Below are positions 12,701-23,146 of a stretch of DNA of 64,000 bases, piece after piece. The stretch lies in assembly GCA_030268105.1 (NCBI GenBank), contig BSDZ01000008.1, positions 2,542,001-2,606,000 of the forward strand. Direction: 5' to 3'. The DNA comes from Volvox africanus. Its lineage: Eukaryota > Chlorophyta > Chlorophyceae > Chlamydomonadales > Volvocaceae. Position numbers and translations under genes: made by a program. The stretch's first letter is position 1. Each line of letters opens with the position of its first letter. The notes under the pieces were generated by a model that saw only the letters and a list, made by a program, of their open reading frames with translations, searched no databases and was not told where the DNA came from.

Positions 12701-15700
12701 TTTCACCAACAGCCCCACATTCACCCCATCCCCCACTTGGCAGCTGTTTGGTGAGCTGCAACGCGGGCTGTCCGTCACCACACAGTCGGGCCGCGTGGTG
12801 ACCCCGGACGACGTGATGGAACCCGCCATGCCAGGCCCATCGGTTCTGCTCCTGGACACACCCTCCCTGGACAGCCTCCGGGCTGTTGCGGCGGACGAGC
12901 GAGTACGGCGGTTTATGGTGAGCGCGAGAGCACTTTGAGTTTCTTGCGTGGCATTCGTGCAGTCGTTGGATTCCATGATGTGGAATATGAGGGTGATACC
13001 GCAGGACTTGCCGCAAGTCCTGCGGTGACTAGGGGGCCTTCTCTTATCCCACTCTCTTAAATGGCTCCCAGAGCTGAGTATCCATCTTCAACATTTTATC
13101 CGTAATTTCGTTTTCTTTGCTTTTTATCGTGGTTGGAATTTTGGTTTATCGGTCAGGATGAAGCCGTTGCCAGCGGTGGCGAAGACGCTGCAGCGGTGGC
13201 GGCCAACAATAGGGTGTGCGTCGTCGTCCATCTGATCCCGGCGGCGCTTGTAGCCAACGAGGACGCGATGGCGGAATGGCGGGCGCTGATGGGCCCCACC
13301 TGGCGCCACGTGGTGGTCAGCTCTGGGCCACACCAACCCAGTAGCATTAGCCGAGCGACGACCTTCCAGGCTAAGCTGCATGCGCTCGACCCGACATGCT
13401 TTCCTCTCTTTGCGCTGGAGAATGCGGCGGCGCCGCCGTCAGTGCCCCAGGCAGAGCTGGAAGCGGCCGCGGCGGTGAGCAGGGAAGCCGCGCTGAAGGA
13501 AGCGGCGGCGGCGACCAGCCGCAGTGGCGGCAAGCGTACAGGAAGCAAAGCCGACGGCAGCCGGGAGAAGGCTGGAGCAGCGGCGGCGGCGGCGGCGGCG
13601 GCAGCAGCCCCTGAAATTGCAGAGCCCCCTGCTGATGGCAAAGGCAAGCAGGGGCAAGCACCTGTGCATGTCGTTCAGCAACTGCCTTCCGTACTACCTT
13701 TGGAACCCGGTTGCCAAATACGGGCGATAAGTGCCGTAAGGTTCAACCTGGTTCCGCTAAATCGACAAGGTTTGGAGTACACTGACGTATTTAAGTACGA
13801 CAGCTCGTCTAAGATCTTGGATGACATCCGTTCTAACTCTGCGTACGCACCCATACTGGCGGCGGCGGCGGAAGTACGCATGCCAACAGCCACCTCGCTC
13901 GAGACTGCGTCACAGCTAGCGGTAGCGGACGGTGCGGAGCCGGAGGGGGCGCCCGAGTGTGGTTGCGATTCAGGGATGGCGAACGGCGTAAAGGCCGAGG
14001 CCACTGGAATCAAAGCAGCGGGAGGGACGGACCTGGACTCGGATGGCAGGAGGGGGGCGCCATCGGCGGAATCAGTGGCGGGGGCGGCGGAAGCCCGGCC
14101 GGCAACGTCCCCGGATCAGCCGATTCCAGAGCCCCTTACCAGCGGCGACAGGTAGACAGATGCAGGAAGTTTCTTCCGCTTGACACGGATTGGACTGTTG
14201 TTGCTTGGGTTGTGCCGCTATTCGTTGTGCCCATCAGAGCGCTTCGTTCGTGATGTCAGGACGTCCGGAAATGACAGCACGTATGCATCTTGCTTCTACA
14301 AAAAGTGTCATTCGCCACGCCACACCCATACTTCGCCGCGCATACATGTTGACCCGCCTGGATATCGCAGCAGCTCGCGCAATCGCAGCTGCGTTTGTTA
14401 AGAAACCCCTAACGCCTTGCTGTCTGCCTTGTTCGTTAATTTCTCCGCCTCCGCTGCAGCCCAGCGTTTTGTTCCAGGTTCTTCCATCGGATGCGGGCGT
14501 GTCATCTTAACCCGCTGCCCCTGTCCCTGTCCCTGCCCCCGCCGCGTATCAGGCGCCTCGCAGAGCTGACATTCCTAGGGACTGCCAGTTCTCAACCGTC
14601 TAAGTACCGGAATGTGTCTGGGTGCTACGTCGACCTGTTCGAGGCCGGCGGACTTCTGGTGGACTGTGGTGAGGACGCCATGGGCCAGCTCAAGCGACGT
14701 TTCGGGAATGCTGACGCGGAGCACCGCCTGCTGAACCAGCTGACCTGCGTTTGGGTGAGCCACATGCACGCCGACCACCACGGCGGCTTGTACCGCTTGC
14801 TGGAATGGCGGGCGCGGCGCGGCGCGGCGCCGCTTTTAGTAATCGGGCCGTACCAGCTATTCAACGTGCTAGTGCGCTACAGCGCGGTGGTGCCGATACA
14901 GTTCATCTTTCTGCCCAACGCAGCGTTGAGCAGTGGCAGGATTGAAGGTAACGGTCAGTTGCCGGCTGTGACAACGGCGGCGTACCAAGGGGCCAAGGAC
15001 CGGCTGGGGCTGGCGGCACTGAAGCCCTTCCCCGTGGATCACATAAAGGACGCGCACGGGCTGGTTTTGGAGGGTCGGGCGGGCTGGCGGCTTGTGTTTT
15101 CAGGCGATACACGGCCGTGCCAGAAGGTAGGAAGGGGGTCCTCCGCTTTTCGCACCTGGCCACTAGGCTGCCAGCTTGCTTTCATGGGCGATGCCCCAAA
15201 GACTGCAGGTCGCTGCTGCCGTTGCTCTTGCTAGTACGATAACTGTTGTCAGCGCATGCCCCTGCAGACGGTGGATGCTGCTCGGGGTGCCACGCTACTG
15301 GTGCATGAGGCCACGTTTGAAGAGAGCATGCAAGCGGAGGCTCGCGCGAAGCGGCACAGCACGACAGCGGAGGCGGTCGGGGTGGGTGAGAAGGTGAGCC
15401 ATCATGAGCGCAGGTCGGTCTACGGAGATCTGGGAGTCACGCATTGCAGTACTGATTTATTTCGTGTTGAGCAGGATATTAGGGGCCGGCTGGAAAGCAA
15501 CCCACCCAGTGTTTTTTTAACAGCTCCCACCGCTTCTCAAGCACTTCACTCACTCCAAAAGCACTCTAGTGGGCCGGAAGGAAAGTTTTAGTGCCCCATG
15601 CATACGTGCAGATCTAGCTTCTGTAAAAAACCGGCTATTTCCTGTGCCTCCTCTTCGTCTGCGCGTATCTCCTACCTATCGCATTAATTGTTTCCCCTTC

Positions 15701-16009
15701 CAAAGCTCCATCCGTGACCTGCTTCCCGAGCTATTCGGCCCTGACGCTCCTGCCCAAATCCTCTGCTGTTTGCGCACCCCCGAGAAGGCCGGCGTGTATC
15801 GCACTGTGCTGACACACTTCAGCACGCGCTATCCCACCCTGCCGGAACTGGACCTCAGCCGGCATCCTCGAGTAGCTGTGGCCATGGACCTGATGTCCAT
15901 CAACCTGGCTGACCTGCCGTGGCTTCCACGGTTGGTTCGACCCATGGGGATGCTTTTCAAGCAGCTGGAGGCAGAGAAGGTGTCCGGGGGCGACGACGAT
16001 GACGAATAG
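9734..16009 (+). CDS. ELAC2/TRZ: tRNase Z, long form (12 exons)
   Basis: Endonuclease that removes 3' trailers from pre-tRNAs. Exons: 9734-9970, 10042-10170, 10262-10316, 10679-10750, 11442-11572, 11791-12054, 12488-12601, 12744-12917, 13157-14151, 14553-15126, 15268-15393, 15788-16009; phases close to 1030 residues. The N-terminal half has TSPSVLLFF, NAGEG and ETLGGMPG, then the degenerate beta-lactamase-like domain. The catalytic half shows FLGTASS (731 on), the PSKYRN loop, the zinc motif HMHADH at 794-799, SGDTRPC, the HEAT-type motif LVHEATFEE and LTHFSTRYP. All expected ligands are present. Exon 9 adds a poly-Ala, low-complexity insert. Residues 1-28 are Arg/Ser-rich with no acidic residue until 26, like a mitochondrial presequence, and a second Met stands at 29. 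Intron 1 uses a GC donor. The exon 5/6 junction is the least certain. Confidence 0.92.
9971..10041 (+). other. GC-AG intron (tRNase Z intron 1)
   Basis: Exon 1 must end after CTCCAG to keep the family sequence SSYLQ-VLALD in frame, so the donor reads CAG|GCACGT and the acceptor GGTAG. No GT donor nearby preserves phase. Confidence 0.7.
12998..13026. repeat. Perfect 13-bp inverted repeat in tRNase Z intron 8
   Basis: Arms ACCGCAGGACTTG and CAAGTCCTGCGGT are separated by CCG, forming a tight hairpin within the intron between 12917 and 13157. Confidence 0.85.
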
Positions 16010-16028
16010 ATGTATTAGATAAGAATAA

Positions 16029-16075
16029 ATACGATACCCCTCGTTACCTCGGCTTGGTAACGAGGGGTATCGTAT
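16029..16075. repeat. Perfect 20-bp hairpin after tRNase Z stop codon
   Basis: The 20-base arm at 16029-16048 (starting ATACGATACC) is exactly complementary to 16056-16075 (ending GGTATCGTAT), with a 7-base loop TCGGCTT. It begins 20 bases after the stop codon, so it should lie in the 3' UTR. Confidence 0.95.
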
Positions 16076-16324
16076 GTCGAGTAGGAGATGACTCTAGGGA
16101 AGTTCTGGGGGATATCGCGCGGTGGAATGGTAGCCAGCTGGTTTTCATATATGGCGTAGTGGTAGCAATAGATAGCGATAGCAAGTTAGATAGGATTGAT
16201 TTGCGATTAAAAGAGTTTCAGCTAATGACCTAGCATAGTGATGTGGATGTGTGAATTGAAAGTAACGATGCATGGGCTAGGTGTTGAAGCTTTGCATAGA
16301 TTTTCCTAGGATTTTAATGTCAGC

Positions 16325-16329
16325 TGTAA
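16325..16329 (+). terminator. Candidate TGTAA polyadenylation signal, tRNase Z
   Basis: First TGTAA after the tRNase Z stop, about 315 bases downstream; it would place the 16029-16075 hairpin inside the 3' UTR. Confidence 0.4.
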
Positions 16330-17010
16330 GGTATTACCGTCTAAGATGTGTCGAGCTAATGGTGTTTGCCTTTTCGCTGTTAATTTGCTCAATTACCATA
16401 TCCATTTAACGTCACTCCTTCGGCAAAGAATGGAAAATATCCAGCCATGCCTGTGAAATCCCCCTTTCTTTCTTGTCGGAAGCTGGGCCAAAACATACAC
16501 GAATATGGAAATTGCTTACATGGATGGATCCAGAAGAAAGCCCTTAAGTATGCAAGTGAAGGGTCCCACAAAGAGGCCGTTCTGCAACCACCACCAGCAT
16601 TGGCTAGGCTGCCTCCGATAGCCTCCACGTTAACGCCATGCTCACACAAGCAATAAGAAAGCTCCACCGGCGGAGGCAGTGCTTCGCAGACATCCAGACT
16701 CTGAACGGCTCCACGGCGCACCACCAGCAGCCCAGACTCGGCATCAACACCGCCCCGCTCCTGCTCGGGCCGGCCATAGCCCCTATCGCAACGTAATTGG
16801 ATGTTCTGATCGACAGCTGACCCAGCTGACCTCCTCTGCCCAAGCAATAATCTCCTCTCGACAGACAATGCAGCATTAGCTGTTGGGTGTCCGCCTACTG
16901 CATAGGCGCTGCCACCACGTGAAGGTTGTGGAGGCAAGAGAGGTTGACTGCTGGGCTGGAAGGTTCGACTACGCCATCGCCACCAGCAGCTGGGCGCGAA
17001 GGCCGCCAGC
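16330..17010. other. Convergent intergenic region, tRNase Z / L26
   Basis: Space between two converging genes, likely 3' UTRs. TTACA at 16516-16520 (TGTAA on the minus strand) is a possible L26 poly(A) signal, though it lies 491 bases after the stop. No exon recognised. Confidence 0.45.
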
Positions 17011-18436
17011 TTAGTCGACGTTGGTCATCGCAACATCCTGCTCCGTGAACTGCGATGAATACAGACAAAGCCCTAACCTTAGCTATCCATAACATGTACT
17101 TGTGAAGTCGTGCCGTGCGAACCGCTTATACAATGCCATCAGAACAAACGCTGCAAGCCCCAGGGTGTCCTCACCGGTCCCCCAGTTCAGGACACTGGCA
17201 AGGAATACTCCACCAGCCAGATTTACTTGCAGAGTATATTTTGGGGCATATTGCATCCTGAATAAATTCGAGCATGGGTGCAGCTCAACCCAAATCTGGG
17301 CTATAACTTAGGCCTACCTTGCCCTTGCCCTTTTCGGCGGCGCGGGCAGCCTTCTTGCGGTCCAACAAAGCTTTGCGGTCCTTGTCAATCTGCGGCCGAG
17401 CAACACAAGAGACAATCGAAGGCGCATCAGCACGTATAATTGAAATCCAGACGCAGAGTGCAGCCCGGGATCTGTGAACCACTAGAAGTGCCCCCAACGC
17501 ATCAGATGGGCCGACGGAGCAGACCCCAAAACGGCACACAGACTCCTGAACTCACCTTGAGCTTGGTGATGACCACCTTGCTTGGGTCAATGCCCACGTT
17601 CACGACGGCACCTGACAATGCGACCGAGTGGGTTCAGGAAGGCCACGTGGCGTGATGTGCTTGCGTAGCACAATTGTGTTGGGACAGGGGCGAAGGGAAG
17701 TGAAGAGAGCAAGTTTACCAGCTCACCGTTCTTCTTGTCCTTGGAGACACGCTCGATGTGGATGACCCACTTCTTGCGGTACACCTCAACAACCTTGCCC
17801 TCGCGAGCCTACGCGAAGCAAACGGCTCACCAGTTGTGCAACCCCCGACGTGACAAAGTACGGGGTACGGATTAATGAACTTACCTTGAAGGCGCCGCGC
17901 GTGACCTGCACCTCGTCGTCCTTACGAATCGGTACAGCGCGCACCTGCACAGCCGCGAAACGATAGATGGTAGGCTGTGTGTGCGCCAACAAGGACCCGC
18001 GGCTGTGCGTCCTCATGCTATCCACTCACCCCATACTTGTTCTTCAGCTCTGCTGACAGAGGTGCGGTCATCAGCTTCCGGCGCACGTTCGATGGCGCGG
18101 AGAAGTGAGCCTACACAAAATGCGGAAAGCCTTGCATTATGTGATTGTGCCCTACGTACTTTTTCGTGAATCACATAAACCCGAAAGCAGTTAAGGCATG
18201 AGCCCGCAGCACGGAAACAATACTGTTTAGCACAAGCTTGAAACGGACAGTGCTGACCGACCAAAAAAAGTCCCATGCCATTTGATCACAGAAAGTTGAA
18301 AGCCCAATTGACACATATAATCTAGCGGAGGACTGAAACAACAAAAGGCTATACTGCTCTAACGCGCCGTCGCCGCCGGGTGATGTACCTTGCGGCTCTT
18401 GCGCCGCGAGGAGCTAACGTTGCGGTTGAACTTCAT
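17011..18436 (-). CDS. RPL26: 60S ribosomal protein L26 (uL24), 7 exons
   Basis: Component of the large cytosolic ribosomal subunit near the exit tunnel. Minus-strand exons: 18436-18389, 18110-18030, 17944-17885, 17808-17727, 17611-17556, 17389-17318, 17049-17011. They splice in phase to 145 residues, the family's usual length. Diagnostic segments: [19 protein letters not shown] at the start, [15 protein letters not shown], the KOW-type segment [20 protein letters not shown], and [11 protein letters not shown]. The last coding exon is only 39 bases ([12 protein letters not shown], then stop) and is needed for the family's FTE-type ending; reading on past 17318 would give an unrelated tail. 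Seven exons in 1.4 kb is typical of algal ribosomal protein genes. Only 378 bases separate its ATG from that of the divergent transporter. Confidence 0.96.
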
Positions 18437-18814
18437 TTTGCTCCTGCAATAGAATCCAACTAGGAGTTTAGCTTAACCTAGAGGGATTATGAGTACGCAG
18501 GCCCTAACACTCGTCGTAAAAAGTTTCCTAACGTAGAGGGTGAAATTACAGTATTTCGCACCTTGTCCACACCGTCAGCACGGGAAAGAGAGACATATGA
18601 CTCCAGAATGGACCTCATACAGAACCGGTTACCGTACGAGGTCCAGGAAGGGTTCTCGCGAAGCTGCTTGAGAACATTGGCGTGGAACACCACTCTTGGA
18701 CTGATCTCTCACACTAAGCATGTGAAGGGTTTCTAAATGAGTCGGTCATAGCTTTCCATGTAGCACTGTTTACTTTCCTAGCTGGTCTGTCGTGTCAAAT
18801 TCTAAACGACGAAT
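18437..18814. promoter_or_regulatory. Divergent promoter region, RPL26 / MFS transporter
   Basis: 378 bases between two outward start codons must contain both 5' UTRs and promoters, including that of the highly expressed ribosomal gene. I see no specific element to name. Confidence 0.5.
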
Positions 18815-21800
18815 ATGCCGACTCGCCTATATCTGAACCGATGGCTCACTTTCGTAGCGTCTTGCCTCATGCAGGTTGGGCGAAGCGTTTGTGCGAGTGC
18901 GGTTTGTCGGTTTTGCGGTTGGCGCGCTTTGTATGGCGTGCATGTGCACCGTGCGTTCCCGGCGCGCATGTGCAATACGTACAACTGCTCATCCTTGCAC
19001 AACGCGCATTACCATCCACAACCACTGGATTCCGCCTACAAAGACCGCCATGGCTTGCGTTCGTGGTAGTGTGTTCTTCCAAGGAACCGTTCGCAGCTGC
19101 TAAGCGATGTTGTGTGGACCCTTGCCGCCCGCAACGTACATGCAGGCGTCCGCAGGGTTATCGTACGTATTCCCAGTGTATGCCCCCGCGCTCAAGGAGT
19201 TGTGGGGCTACCACGAAACCCAAATCGCAACGGTGGGCTCCTGCTTCAATATCGGCGGCTACCTGGCGATCCCGTCGGGCGCGCTGTACGATAGGCTTGA
19301 GAAACACAAGCGCTTCGGACCCAGGCGAGATCCGCCGGCGTGGGACCGCTCCTTGGGGTTCACGTGCAGATATGTATTCCGGTATTACGGCTCGTTAGGG
19401 GCCTTCCCGGGCCGGGCTGACTGGACTTGGGGACTATGGGCAATGGAGCTTCTGCCCATAGCAATTGGGATTTGGGCGTTTCAGCCTGACAGAAATGAGC
19501 TTTCTGAAAAGGTGCATTACATCAAAGATTTGTGGTCTGTGTGAGCACGTACTGGCTTCCTGGCCCGAAAAGGATTTAGGGCCGCAGCTGGGCGGCGGTG
19601 CGTGTGTGCGGACGAGGTATGCACACCTCTCGGGTCGGCATTCCAGTGCAACAGCTCGGGGAGGAGCTGATTCATAAAACAGCGAAACCACTTTTCGCTG
19701 GAGGCCCCAGCTGTTCCGCCTCGGACACGATTCGGATTAGTAAGACGTAAATGTTGATCTCTTCGCAACTCGCGTTCATCACTTGTAGTTTCAGTCGTTC
19801 ACTTCGCTTTACCCAAAACCGTCCAATTGTTGACGATTTTTTTCATTAGAAGCTTACATTTAAAAGCTTCGAAATGCAGCGATATTCAAATTTAAAATTG
19901 CGTGTGTGTTGGTCCCTGAACAGGTTCGTGGCGTTGATCGGCTCCCTGCTGCTGTGCACAGGCTATCTGGGTCTCTACGCAGCAGCCAGCGGCGGGATCG
20001 CCCCGAGCTTCGCCTTCGTGTGCATTTGCGCGATGGTGGGCGGTGAGTGAGTGGTCCCAGGAGCAACAGGAAGATTCCAGAAGCTAGGGAGCTGCTCTTG
20101 GCAGCTACTTTCTAAGAAGGACTGGGACGAAGTTAGCGGCGTCTTATTTCTTCTTCAGAGGCTCCCCCATCGACCCCGACTTCATCCACATGCCGAATTG
20201 GATGCATGAGACATGCCGCATGGCTGCATATTACAGCGGGAAGTACAGTGTGGTAGTAGGGCCCTGATGGGACACGGCTTAGGCTGCACGCTCATATCAT
20301 TGTGAAGCATTGCTCCGCGGCCTCTCAAAACCTCCGCGTTCGACTATGAAGCAGGTAACTCAAGCACTTGGTTCGATACCGCCTCCATCGTCACAAACGT
20401 CCGGAACTTCCCTCACGATCGTGGCACTGTCGTGGGCATCCTCAAGGCTTTCGTGGGATTGTCCGCCTCCATCTACTCGTCCGTCTACGCCGCTACTTTC
20501 GCATCTGGCGGTGCCAGCGCCGTCAACGCAGCAACCACATTCCTGTTTTTCGTCTGCGCAATATCGCCGCTGATGACGCTAACGCTTACCGCCTTCATTA
20601 ACCTAGTGCCCGAGGCGTACCATGAGCCGGACCCGGCGGCGCCGCCAACGCCTCCACCACAGGAGGAGACAACAGGGCGCCGGAGCTCCCGAAATTCCTC
20701 AGCGCCAAGTTTCTCAGCGCAAACGCGTTTTACTTTCGCGTACTGTCTTGTGGCGATGGTTGCGGCATATCAGGCGGGGACAGCGCTGTGGGCGGGGACG
20801 GTGAATCCGTCAATGCATGCGCGCCGCGTGCTGCTAGGCGGGCTGCTTGGCCTGCTGGCACTGCTGTTAGCGGTGCCCCTTAGCAGTGGGGACTGGGTGC
20901 ATCGCAAGCCGCGCCCAGAAGCGCTGGAACGGCTGAAGCGCAGCCTGCTGAGCCGCCTGGCTGCGCGCGGCGCCAAGGCTGCGGCCAAATTCAGGCGAAG
21001 CTTCACCGGAAATGGGAGCTGCGGCGCCGGCATTAGCGCTAGCTCTGAAGGGGCTCTGACAGAGCCGCTGCTGGTGCCGGGAGATGGAGTCAGTGGCACC
21101 GAAGGTGACAGGCACCAGAATCCAGTGGCGGCGGCGGCGGCGACGACACCAGCGCCCGTATCCTGCGTTGGTGTTGGTGCAGCGGATAATGCAGCTGAGA
21201 GCAGCACCGAAACCAAGGCGGCGACAGGGGATGGCAAGCAGGGGACGGACTCTACGGTGGAACCGCCGCACGTCACGCCGGCACCCCCGGTAGTCCGGGA
21301 GGGTGATCTGGAGGCGCAACTCGAGGCCCTAGAGGCGGTGCCTGCATTGCCGGACGTGCCTCTCAGCGCGGCGCTGCGGTCGCCCATTTTCTGGCTGCTA
21401 ATGTTTCAGGTAGGGGCTGAGCTGGTAGACCGACCCCTGGGCGACCTTGCGACCCTGACACTATTAGCGATCGCTCGTATTGTTTCGGATCGCTCGAGCG
21501 CCGCTGCTGATCTTTTGCTGGTTTTAATTTTTTTTGTGCCAACTGTCTCAAAAAGACTGCGTGGAGCGGCTGGGCCCTGGAGGCTGTCCTGCTGCCTGCT
21601 GCCGTACTGTGAGACCCTTGCTTGTTAGGGCACCACACTGCCGTCTCCCTCCCCATTCTGCTTTCTTCCATTTTTACGACTATGACGTCTGAAAGCCCTT
21701 TTCCCCGTGTGACGCACAACACCATGTGTGCCCTCCTTTCCTTCCTCTTGGACCAGTTCGGTGTGGGTTTGGGTACGGGCCTATCCTACCTTAACAACCT

Positions 21801-23146
21801 CGGATCCATCGTGGTAGCCCTCGGGGGCCAGCCGGGCGGTCAGGTGGTGTTCGTGTCGCTGTTCAGTGTGGCCAATGCAACGGGTGAGCAACTGAACGAG
21901 CATTTGGGGCGGGAGGTGGCGCTTAATGTGCCCAGTGTCATGGATGGCCTTTTTATTTGCCCCTAGCACCTTAGGGGTATATTAACTGATGCCTTCTTGA
22001 AATGATGCCCTCATGCATCGGCTGTCTTCACCCCGACTGTCTTCTAGGTCGTTTGGCTGGCGGCGTGCTCTCTGAGCTTGTCCTCCGGCGTTACGGTACC
22101 CCGCGCACCTTGCTACTGGTCGGCATCAGCTTCCTAACGCTGCTGGTCATCGGCGGCGCGGCGGCTTCGGAGCTTTCGGATCTGTACGTCGTCAGTGTGC
22201 TTGCCGGACTTGCCTTCGGAGCACACTGGAGCCTCATCCCAAGCATTACCTCCGACATGTTTGGCCTGACGCACTTCGGCAGCAACTATACGGCGTTACA
22301 GGTACTGCACACACGCACACACATTGCATGTATTGACAATACGGTACGCGTCGCGACACGTTACAGTAGTGTGTAGGTCACTAAAGACACTAAAGACACG
22401 TATCCTGGTCTCCTCTGTCTGTGTCCCGCCCGACCAGTCTGCCCAGCTCCACACGCGTTCCCATCTCCTGTCACTTTCCTCCAAGCGCCCTCAAGAGGAA
22501 GGGTCGCGGGGGCTTCGTCTCATCCTGCCGGTGCCTCCAGCCCCTCCGCTGCCTCTGTCGTCTATCATACCCCTCCGCTACATGGTTACATGGTTACATG
22601 GTTACATGGTTACATGGTTACATGGTTACATGGCTACATGGCTACATGGTTACATGGCTACATGGCTACATGGCTACATGGTTACATGGTTACATGGTTA
22701 CATGGTTGTGCTTTAAGGATTTCCAATCACATGTTTCCATCATGTTGCTTACATGCTGCCCTCTCACGCTTTCCATTCGCCTGTGTGGCCCCCTGGCTGT
22801 CGACGGACCCCAATCGCCGTTGGCAGATAAGCCCCAAGACCTCAATACCAATATCCTAATACCATTATCATTACCAAGACCTCAATACCATTACCACTAC
22901 GAATCCGCCCTGCAGCTGGGCCCCGCCGCCGGCGGTTACCTGCTCGCCACCGTGCTGACCGGCAAGCTCTACGACCGAGCGGCTCGGAGCCATGGTGACC
23001 AGCTGTTCTGCATCGGCGCGGACTGCTACTTCCAGACATGGTGCGTGCTGGGCGGCCTCAACCTGGTGGCGTTGCTGGGAACCAGGGAGATGTACGCACA
23101 GAGCACCAAGAGGTACCGGCGCATCGTGCGGGGCGGGGGTGTGTGA
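18815..23146 (+). CDS. Nodulin-like / NFD4-type major facilitator transporter (7 exons)
   Basis: Predicted multi-pass membrane transporter; substrate unknown. Exons 18815-18874, 19146-19324, 19924-20042, 20355-21409, 21757-21883, 22048-22301 and 22916-23146 give 674 residues in phase. The first half carries the Nodulin-like signature: SAGLSYVFPVYAPALK, then a helix with PSGALYDRL, and near residue 120 NSSTWFDTASIVTNVRNFP followed by RGTVVGILKAFVGLS. A Pro/Ala/Thr-rich hydrophilic loop covers roughly 300-455 between the two six-helix halves. The second half has FGVGLGTGLSYLNNLGS, GRLAGGVLSE, then GLAFGAHWSLIPSITSDMFGL and GKLYDR, as in MFS C-terminal halves. Intron 2 has a GC donor and intron 6 carries an octamer array. 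The short first exon supplies helix 1 (WLTFVASCLMQ). Confidence 0.88.
19325..19923 (+). other. GC-AG intron (transporter intron 2)
   Basis: The exon ends GGACCCAG and the intron begins GCGAGA; the acceptor is GAACAG before GTTCGTGGC. This is the junction that restores KRFGPR-FVALIGS in frame. There is no GT at a phase-compatible position nearby. Confidence 0.7.
22579..22707. repeat. TTACATGG octamer array in transporter intron 6
   Basis: About 16 copies of an 8-base unit, TTACATGG, with some TTACATGG/CTACATGG variation. It lies in the intron 22302-22915 and creates spurious open frames reading MVTWLHGY. Confidence 0.9.

Noticed and set aside
17285..17318. L26 ending [10 protein letters not shown] by reading through 17318
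   Set aside because: A GTAGGC donor lies there, and the 39-base exon at 17049-17011 supplies the family's FTE-type C-terminus in phase.
22324..23146. 241-codon frame with MVTWLHGY repeats joined to the transporter C-terminus
   Set aside because: The repeat part is the intronic octamer array. The exon starts at the acceptor before 22916 and its sequence continues the preceding exon in phase.
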